DNA of 64,000 bases from Micromussa lordhowensis. Lineage: Eukaryota; Cnidaria; Anthozoa; Scleractinia; Lobophylliidae. The notes under the pieces are model-generated. The model worked only from the letters and a program-made list of their open reading frames with translations, did not search any database and had not been told where the DNA came from. The first letter of the stretch is position 1; the number at the start of each line of letters is the position of its first letter. The stretch is taken from contig OZ026606.1 in the NCBI GenBank assembly GCA_964020085.1, positions 6,978,283 through 7,042,282 on the forward strand, given 5' to 3'. The translations under genes were made by a program, and so were the position numbers. Shown here one piece after another: positions 1-64,000 of this stretch.

Positions 1-640
1 CATTTTTCCCATCAAGGAATGAGCATTTTATCGTTTGAATGAATGATCTGTGTCAAATATAACCGGAGATATAATGTTTTCGATAAGGTCTTCGGAACGC
101 TTTAGACAATAAACATCTTGCAAGAGACTTGCCGACGCGTCCCGAAACACAGAACTTTTCCTTTAAGTAAAAAATAACTAAATGTGAGCGGCGCACCATA
201 GAAACTTTGCAAAACAATAATTTGGTTAAAGAAAGAGCATTTTATCGTTTGAACAAATGATCTGTGTCATATATAACCGGAGATATTATAATAATGTTTT
301 CGATAAGGTCTTCGGAACGCTTTAGACAATAAACATCTCGCAAGAGACTTGCCGACGCGTGTCGAAACACAGAACTTTTCCTTGAAGAAAAAAACAACTA
401 AACGTGAGCGGCGCATCATAGAAACTTTAATAAACAATAATTTGGTTAAAGAATGAGCAATTTATCGTTTGAATGAATGATCTGTGTCAAATATAACCAG
501 AGATAACATTTTTTCGACGAGGATCTTAAGAACGCTAAATTCAGACAATAAACATTTCGCAAACGACTTACCGACACATGCCGAAACACAGATTTTTCCT
601 GTCAAAACATAAAGTTCACGTGTTAGAATAGGGACTTCAA
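1..640. repeat. Tandem array, about 215-bp unit with AACCGGAGATAT core
   Basis: Roughly three units start near 19, 234 and 451. Each has the order: GAGCATTTTATCGTTTGAA, ATCTGTGTCA, ATAACCGGAGATAT, TTCGGAACGCTTTAGACAAT, ACTTGCCGACGCG, AAACACAGAACTTTTCC, TGAGCGGCGCA, ATAGAAACTTT. Copies diverge by substitutions and small indels. The same skeleton reappears at 21044-21590, 43980-45150 and, inverted, at 56650-56865. Confidence 0.85.
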
Positions 641-960
641 GCGACTGTTTCAATTTTCCTTCCCATTTTTGGTAGCTTAAGATCAAGCAAGTGTCAAAGA
701 AACGGTATCGGTGAATTTGCGAAGTGATCAAGCACTCGAAATATGATAGCTTTCACTGATCAGCATGTCGCTTTAACAATATGCAAATTTTGTTTTTGAA
801 GTCTTTTGGTCGACCAACAATGCTTCATACAAGAAACTTATGGGAATGCATAACAGAGAGACATATACGTGCGTATGTGCGCGTATTGACATACGCGTAT
901 ACGCAAAATACGCTCGTATAATACGCGTATGCGTAGTTTGCTTATATCTGAGCTGCACTG
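1..960. mobile_element. Family A inverted-repeat DNA element, right part (left end outside window)
   Basis: The right terminus, read inward from 960, begins CAGTGCAGCTCAGATATAAG, is followed by palindromic ACGCGTAT-type words (about 865-940), and abuts a TA at 961-962. The same terminus design (CAGTACAGGTCAGAGATAAG) ends the complete element at 43632-45469, so both belong to one family. No transposase is visible, so it is presumably non-autonomous and mobilised by a Tc1/mariner-type enzyme that targets TA (inference). The interior from 1 to about 640 is a tandem array. ORFs here are spurious. Confidence 0.65.
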
Positions 961-2189
961 TAATAAACACCAAAAACAAATTAATTTGGATGATTTCTTC
1001 ACTTTTCACCGATGCAAACCGGACGCCATTTTCTCTCGAGTTGCTCAGAGGTAAATAGCACAGGATATCCGGAGTTTGACGAGCCAATCAGCATGCGCCA
1101 TCAATGCTATCCACTGTTTTAGTATATACTAATACAGCATAGCGAAAAATGAAAGTTCAAAAAGATGGCAAAAACAAGGCAATTATTTCAAAGGAGATAA
1201 ACTGTATTTCCACTGTGTTAAATTAGTGCCCACTTAGGTCTTTTCTCAGGAGTTCTGTAGTAGCTGAATAAAACTCAAAAAAAATATTTCAAATGAAGCA
1301 AATAAACTAAACAATTAACCACAGGGGTCGTCATAAATTAAATATGCAGGAATCCAACATGCAAAAATACTGTTCACCTAAAATTCCCAAATAAAGGCAA
1401 CCAAATGAAAGAAATGTGACATGAGTTCAATAACAATAAATTTTCATTCAAGATGAGGCCAAAAAAAACCCAATATCTAAAAGCATAAAAATGTGCAAAA
1501 TTTCACAGACATGCTTCGGTGCATGACTGTATGTTCAAATTAATTCTTCATGCTAAAGTTTTGCCAACAATTTTGTAATTTGTTTTTCATGGCTGAGCGT
1601 AACAATGGCGGCAAAAATATGGTAAGGACAAATTCGATTGTGAACTGTAATAAACATGTAATTAACCTTAACTGTTTTTTTTTTTTTTGGGAAAACATAA
1701 CTATTAAGGTTCATGTCTGGGCTGGGATTTCCACATGAGGACCAACCAACATTTGTATATTCAACAGCATCACCTTTTAGGACATCCTATCCTGCAACTT
1801 GTTGCCTTTTCTTCTCGAAAAGTATCTCACAGGACACCATTCTTAATGGAAGGCATTCCTGTTCAGAATGCGTTCCCGTTCGCAAGAAATTTTGATGTTT
1901 CTTTGGCGTTTTCGTAGCATTCTATTTTGCATTCCATTTGTGTTCCAGTAATGCATTCCCTGTTACACTGTACATGTAGGTTATTTTTGTCTGGTACTGT
2001 AATGGTATTAATGTGCCACATGGCACTCTTGGGAGCGAGAGGGTTAAAAATGTACTGAAATTATGAAATTTTGCACACAAGATTATTAGGTGTATGCAGC
2101 CAATGTGTCCCAAGGCAGGAAAGGGAACCAGGTGGGAAATGCGACAAAAGGCTAAAAAGGATTCCAATGGGAATGCAAGTTGTGTAAAG
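961..2189. other. No gene recognised
   Basis: AT-rich sequence with a T run at about 1677-1689. The short ORFs have no recognisable domain and no splice context. Probably an intron of the leftward UTP4-like gene or intergenic sequence. Confidence 0.5.
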
Positions 2190-2408
2190 TGCCGGGGGCA
2201 CTGGTGTGAGCTTGGATCTAAGGAATGAGGTGATGCAACTGGGCAGCTGAATGAGGTGGTGTAAACTCAGTTGAAGGAGGCTGGGCAGCACCTGCGAGGA
2301 AAGAGAAAGGGCATTAGAGGGTGATCTCAAAGTTGAAATAGTAGAGTGGGAAAGCCATGTGGGTGGTTGAAGTGTCACTGGTCAACAAGCTGAACTGGAC
2401 CTCGTGAT

Positions 2409-2669
2409 TCAAGACAAATGCCAACAGCTGAGATGGTCAGCGAGAGTGTTGTGACAGCCAGGAATGTGAATAGCGGTCATCTTGAAGTTGTAAAATGTGG
2501 AGAGAAACCATATTTCATGCAGACAGAGTTCCATGCCGAAGGACGATGTCAGCACGCTGACTTTGGTGCTAGAACGCTGTTGCTGTTGTCCCAGTGGAGC
2601 ACAAAATGGGTAAGGCTGAGCCCTAGAGTTTGAGGGTTGCTTTGATGGATAGGAGCTCTGCTGACACAT
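2409..2669 (-). pseudogene. DIRS-like pol, RNase H-side fragment
   Basis: The peptide contains HIPGCHNTLADHLSCWHLS, the conserved stretch at the end of the RNase H region of DIRS elements (IPG..N..AD.LSR..). The Ser-Arg usually seen after ADxL is Ser-Cys here. It is separated from the RT piece by frame breaks. Confidence 0.7.
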
Positions 2670-2980
2670 TTATACCAAAACGTCACCAAAAATGTTCAAG
2701 GATTGTTCCAGGGAAAGACATTTGGAAAAACTGACCCTGGAAATAGCCACCGGCCCTAGTATTATACAATGTAGGCGTCAGTGGAGAGATGTCGAGGATA
2801 GTTGAGCCATGGAAAAGTCTTCATAAGGGAAACACCATTAAAAGAACAAAGGAAACGGCACCACCATTACAAATTGAACTTGTTTTCCTCAGACGGAATG
2901 CAGGAGGGTGAGTCACTATGAATGCAAAGGGTGTGGAGGAGGGTTGACAGGGGGACGAACGTAAGCGCTAATGAAGGACA

Positions 2981-3499
2981 TCACACCAAGAAGCAAATGT
3001 AAGTTGTGTGAGGGATAACAGTGTGGTGAAGAGCAGAGCCACACTGATGAAGAAGCTCTCGAAGCCGTTCAGCAGTAACAGACAGTGTCATGACAATAAT
3101 GGTGACGTGAATGGCAAAGAAGGCCATTGCAGTGGATGGAGGACAGTCCTTATCAGGGGATGAATGAAGACCCAAGGAGGAGAGAAGATCGCCTAAAGCA
3201 TTGAAGGCTGTGGTCAATTTGTCAGATGTGTCAGCACTGCCGAAGTCATCAAATTAACCCATGGCAGGTGGTACTTAACTGTAGAGGTACGTGACTATAG
3301 AGGTAGCCCGCTGACACATCATGGCTGAAGAACGAAGACCGAATGGCGGAGCAATGTCAAAATATTTGGAGCTGTGGTGGCGGAAAACGTGGAGGTGGAA
3401 ATCACATGGATCAATGTGAATGTGACAATAAGCTTGGCTTAAGTCCTTCTTAAAACAGCCCAACCTTTTTGGCAGGTAACACTGGCAAGGGTATACCAT
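2981..3499 (-). pseudogene. DIRS-like reverse transcriptase domain
   Basis: Reading the minus strand, 3499-3275 encodes KKDLSQAYCHIHIDP and PFGLRSSAMMCQR, ending in a stop. After a frame change, about 3254-2981 encodes FDDFGSADTSDKL followed by FNALGDLLSSLGLH and a region ending ERLRELLHQC. The catalytic Asp-Asp (positions about 3240-3254) is intact, but the reading frame is broken between the halves. Confidence 0.8.
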
Positions 3500-3515
3500 G
3501 ATACCATGGGGAAAA

Positions 3516-3878
3516 CTAAGATTGACTAAGACCCGTGGTTTTCCATATCAGCTGTGCACAATTTGAAGAGGGGATGTCGACGCTGAGAGGATTTTCAGGG
3601 AAAGGACCGCATGTTGCTCCGAGAAGGCACTCTGTGGCTAGAAAAGAGTCAACGAGCCCCGGGCGAGAATGGGCAGAGCCAAGGCTACATTGAGAGGAAA
3701 TGGGGTGAAAAGAAGCCAAGTAACTGACTGGCGAATCAAAGTGTAGAAAGTCACAAAGGCTGTGATTGTGGTAGCCATGCAGACAGCTGAACCACTCTGC
3801 AATGTTGAGAGTTGATGGAACCGGAAGCCACAAAGTGAAGGCATTTGGACTGGAAGCAGACTGAAGTTTTGAGTGCAT
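3516..3878 (-). pseudogene. DIRS-like pol, region upstream of RT
   Basis: The 120-residue frame carries STECLLGATCGPF-like wording (TECLLGATCGPF) and ends just before the RT. This is the order seen in DIRS pol, where an LGA..GPF stretch precedes the polymerase fingers. The upstream part reads SLCDFLHFDSPVSYL, resembling the gag/pol junction region of the group. No start is assigned because it is part of a longer, broken frame. Confidence 0.6.
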
Positions 3879-3954
3879 GGCGATAAGCTTGGAGGTCAGC
3901 TGAGAATGGACGGGAAGTGGGCGAGGTGTAGGACTGGCAGGGCTGGAGTGTGTG

Positions 3955-4167
3955 TCATGGATGAGAGGAAGTGAGGAAGAAGACGGAGGGTCCTGTAGTC
4001 AGTCGCATGATGGGGGGTCTGATTGCCGTGGAGGGACTGGGAACATGCGTTTCGGGCAGTTGATGATGTACATGATGATTAGAACTTTTGCACACAACAC
4101 AGATGTACAGCTTAGAACAGGCAGTGTTGTTGCAATCCTCGTAACTAGACTGTGTGTTACATGTCAC
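3955..4167 (-). pseudogene. Probable DIRS-like gag, Cys/His-rich segment
   Basis: A 70-residue frame with Cys and His residues (CNTQSSYEDCNNTAC, CVVCKSSNHHVHH) is positioned directly upstream of the pol pieces. DIRS gag proteins have a Cys/His zinc-binding region at this place. The assignment rests on position and residue pattern, not on an overall match. Confidence 0.5.
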
Positions 4168-4545
4168 TGAGGGAAATTGAAGGCAACAGGAGAGGTGGTT
4201 TTGATTGGTGTTTCCCTGGGATGAGACTAGTTGCTGATGGCAGCAGTAAAGCAGTTGGAATGAAGAACGATTGCTTAAAGGATTTGAAGGAATCCCCCCA
4301 TTTCACAAGACCCAACTCAATGGATCGTTAAACCTTCTAATGGAAAGAGAGCACTTATAACTTGAGGCCTAATAAACCATTAAATCGTGGAAATAGCTTA
4401 GAAGTGTTCCCAGGGGAAGCCGGTCTGCCTTGTACTCATCAGGATTCTGTTGTAATATGGCAATAAAGCCTGCGCAGAACTCAGCTAAAGTTAAATCAGA
4501 ATAAAGTTTCAGCTCACTTGGAGCGTAGATATGTCATGATATAAT

Positions 4546-4995
4546 TTATGGCCAAGGTTGTGGAAAGAGTGTCTTTTGCGGAGCCTTAACATTGCCCATT
4601 GATTTTCCAGCTTCATTAATACTGGTAGCATTGTTTGTCGGTGGACCATTTTGACTGAGTTTTACCAGCTCCAGTTGTAGCTCGAGCTTTTGTATCTCCA
4701 GCTCGTACATCTTGCTAAGCAGTGCGAGCCGTGCCACGTCGCCCATCCGAGTGCCCGCAGACTGCATTCCTTTGATGCTCGATCCAACTGTCCCACTTGA
4801 TGGAGGAAGAAGACAAAAAATGTCATAACTGTTGGCTGTGCCTCTCAGCAGTAAGCTGTCAATACCGTACAACTCATAGCCGGTGGCAAGAGGCTTGTGG
4901 CTGTTCCGTGTTTGACGGGTAGGTTTTTTTAGAAGACATGATTTTAGCGAGATTGCAGGACTAAAGTCTACAGCCAAAGGCAAAACAGACCACAA
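4546..4995 (-). pseudogene. Probable gag-like ORF of the DIRS-like element
   Basis: 149 residues. The middle (KMYELEIQKLELQLELVKL) is a strongly heptad-like coiled coil, and the C-terminal part is rich in Asn, Pro and Gly. It is the most upstream minus-strand ORF of the retroelement and ends on the gag side. It could alternatively be an unrelated spurious ORF, since no known domain is recognised. Confidence 0.4.
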
Positions 4996-5000
4996 GGGTA

Positions 5001-5430
5001 TGAAATACAGGACTAGAAAGGTGATGATGTAATCGGTTTAATTAATAATTAACTCTTTTGATCTGAATCAAACATGACAATTAAATCATGTCCAGCAGAC
5101 CTTAGGTAAGCTTAAATATTATTGTATAATCTGCAGTTATGACGTCATGAGCGCTGATTTCGAAAATTCACTGTAGGCTTTCGGCCAATCAGAAAAGAGT
5201 TAGAGAGTTGAATGTATAATAATGTATTTAACCACAACTGAAATCAATCAAATTATTGAAGCTAACTAAGTTAAAAATAATCTTTGATTACTTCTTGGTA
5301 TTATTAACTGAAAGATAGTACAACCTACGTACTGATCTCTCAAATCGCAGATACTCTTAGCTGTTGCGAACATCTCAACATGTTTGCACATGGATCATCG
5401 AAAAATAAAGCACGTGGTTATCCACCTTAC
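5001..5430. other. AT-rich spacer, start of UTP4-like intron 1
   Basis: No coding or repeat signal recognised. From the GTAAGG donor at 5430 leftward this should be the first intron of the minus-strand gene. Confidence 0.5.
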
Positions 5431-5537
5431 CTTGATAAAGCAAGTCTGCACGGCTCACTACAGTCTTCAACTGCCATGCAGTGAATTGCTTGAGGGACAT
5501 AGTCTATAAATCGGACCCTATGTACTGTGTACTTCAT
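5431..5537 (-). CDS. UTP4: UTP4 (cirhin)-like WD40 protein, first coding exon
   Basis: Minus-strand ATG at 5537-5535 opens MKYTVHRVRFIDYVPQAIHC and ends ALSR, where a GTAAGG donor follows at 5430. This matches the N terminus of animal UTP4/cirhin (family wording: KVHRVRF.NYVP..I.C.A....S.RLA.SR), the start of the first WD40 propeller. UTP4 belongs to the t-UTP subcomplex of the small-subunit processome in the nucleolus and is needed for pre-18S rRNA transcription and processing (family knowledge). Exon length 107 nt, ending in phase 2. No further UTP4 exon was recognised between 1 and 5430, so the gene presumably continues beyond the left edge with a TE-filled first intron. The call rests on 36 residues. 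Confidence 0.78.
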
Positions 5538-5842
5538 TTTACAGGCCATAAACGATCTTTGTAAGAGTTGTCTCGATGTAAAATAAATAAACAATTTCTT
5601 CAAAATAGGGAAGCCCAACAGCCCAACATTCTCTTGGTCAGCAACAGGAAGTACAATCAGTACCTCAATGTAGGTCATGTAAGTCTACATCAAATATCAG
5701 GGAAAGACACACTTCGTTCCCAGCTCTCTCTCCTCTGCCTCCAATTGACCCTTCATGTAATCTAAGCTGAAGTTTCCTTTATCAATATATCACGCGCGCT
5801 CACATTGCTGCTTGTGTGTGTAGATAGATTTCGGAATTCGAC
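5538..5842. promoter_or_regulatory. Shared divergent promoter region, UTP4-like / NSUN2
   Basis: The 305 bp between the two opposing ATGs must hold both 5' UTRs and both promoters unless an upstream non-coding exon exists. No TATA box is convincing. A short CpG-rich word, CACGCGCGCTCAC, lies near 5791-5803. This is a classical bidirectional housekeeping-promoter layout (inference). Confidence 0.6.
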
Positions 5843-62924
<57,082 letters not shown>

Positions 62925-64000
62925 GTTTGACCCTACAATGTCTAGATAATTAATTTTTGATATGTTAATGTACAGCTTTGTACTTGCTGGTGTGGTACAC
63001 TTTAAGTGTATCAGATTCTATAAAAGTCTATGGAATATGTATAGCATGTCCTACAACATGTTTTATGCGTCACTTTTATCATAAACTATAGTTCCAATTC
63101 ATTGCTGCAATTTGTATCAAGTGTTTTTGGTACAAGGAAAATACAAATGATGGAGTGCGTAAGGGTACCTGCCTTGTAACTAAACTCTTTTTGACAAGTA
63201 ATGTTTTACGGCAATAATGAGTAGAGAGTGCTTGTATTGCATATAGCTAATGTGTAAGCCAGCAAAGCATGCCTCGCATGCAAGCCAGGATCCCTAATTT
63301 TCTGTGGTGGCTAAGATGCTTGGATCATTTGTCTGTGAAAATGACACATTTATGTAAAATGTACACAAATTAAAGTTTGATACAAAAATCAATGATCAAT
63401 TACAAATGCCTGTAAATGTACAACAAAAGTGACTGAGTGAAGTCGAAAAGCAGCAAACAATTCACGGGAGGATTAAAAAACCAACTAAATTTTGTTGAAA
63501 TATCCATATATATATATATTGGTGTTCTTAGAGAAAAAGAATATTTGCATGAGAATTAGAGAATCGGAATTGGATTGTATTCGTTCTTATCTGATGCCAT
63601 TTGGTTTATAAAAGGATATGAACTGCTCACAAATTTATATGACCCACTTTCAGTGCATTGCTCAATGCTCAGTTGACAGAGGTTTGCACCCTTAAAAAAT
63701 ACTTAAAAGCAGCAGAACCCTTTTGATTTCATGTTTGCATCAGGCTACTCCTAAACTTAACACAGCCTTGCCTGGCGGATCTTTAAGATATTTTTAAGAT
63801 CTTGTTATTTGCTGTATTAGAGGTATTTGATTTCCTTACAATCTGGACTGCAGCATTGCTGTTTTATTGGTTGGTAACAAGACTCTGATTGATGTATCTT
63901 TTTTCGCTGACTTTGGAGAAAATGACTTCTTTGAAGACAGACAGTGCAGAGTAGTTAAAACTATCCAGTGTCGATACTTATCATTATTATATCTTTCTTT
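62925..64000. other. NSUN2 intron 19, no feature recognised
   Basis: Begins with the GTTTGA donor of exon 19. No acceptor-exon continuing the NSUN2 C terminus was found; a TATATATATAT run is at 63508-63520. Confidence 0.6.

Larger units (their letters stand above)
2190..5000 (-). mobile_element. Decayed DIRS-like retroelement
   Basis: Minus-strand pieces occur in the order gag-like (4546-4995 and 3955-4167), N-terminal pol (3516-3878), reverse transcriptase (2981-3499) and RNase H-like region (2409-2669). The RT wording (DLSQAY..H, PFGLRSSAMMCQR, FDDFGSAD) is that of DIRS-type reverse transcriptases rather than Gypsy or LINE. Several frame breaks make it a pseudo-element. No tyrosine recombinase and no DIRS-style split inverted termini could be identified, so the limits are approximate. 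Confidence 0.75.

Noticed and set aside
1550..1920. Possible UTP4 exon 2 or unrelated gene in 1550-1920
   Set aside because: The ORFs lack WD40 wording on the minus strand and have no phase-compatible splice sites that I could confirm.
63000..64000. A last NSUN2 exon before the window end
   Set aside because: No acceptor followed by a frame resembling the NSUN2 C terminus was found.

Overview
The window is animal nuclear DNA, most likely from a cnidarian and plausibly a reef coral. That guess rests on the intron-rich host gene, the many ACATGTA-type words and the mix of CR1/L2-, L1/Tx1-, DIRS-, Gypsy-, BEL/Pao- and Tc1/mariner-like elements. Species cannot be fixed from sequence alone. There are two host genes. 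They lie head to head: exon 1 of a UTP4 (cirhin)-like small-subunit-processome gene runs leftward from 5537, and an NSUN2-like tRNA/mRNA cytosine-5 methyltransferase gene runs rightward from 5843 past the right edge. Only 305 bp separate the two start codons. NSUN2 is resolved into 19 exons (5843 to 62924) whose splice phases all agree. Together they encode about 714 residues, and the C-terminal end lies outside the window.

Everything else is intron or flank packed with mobile DNA. 1-960: right end of a TA-flanked inverted-repeat element (family A). 2190-5000: decayed DIRS-like retroelement, minus strand. Intron 1: L1/Tx1-like LINE with ORF1 and a truncated ORF2, bracketed by 240-bp direct repeats. 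Intron 3: a short MITE and a 1.8-kb TA-flanked element (family C). Intron 5: Gypsy-type LTR retrotransposon with 100-bp LTRs and a perfect ATATT target duplication but no protease or reverse transcriptase. Intron 6: a 5.9-kb TA-flanked element (family B) holding tandem repeats, a truncated LINE, and a 3.33-kb TA-flanked IS630/Tc1/mariner-like transposon. The latter carries a frameshifted DDE transposase and an intact convergent 516-residue ORF with a PB1-like domain, a coiled coil and a zinc knuckle. Intron 8: three more inverted-repeat elements, two of them inside the third, plus pieces of LINEs. Intron 11: a decayed Gypsy element split by a LINE, a SINE, and a complete 1.84-kb family A element. 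Introns 12-14: hairpin MITEs, a BEL/Pao fragment, LINE pieces and SINEs. Intron 18: an inverted-repeat element made largely of ATTGATTACTC-like repeats.

The two strongest signals of something undescribed are (i) the transposase plus PB1/zinc-knuckle transposon, and (ii) a roughly 200-220-bp repeat unit with an AACCRGAGATAT core. That unit recurs in tandem inside three different inverted-repeat elements and once alone in intron 14.
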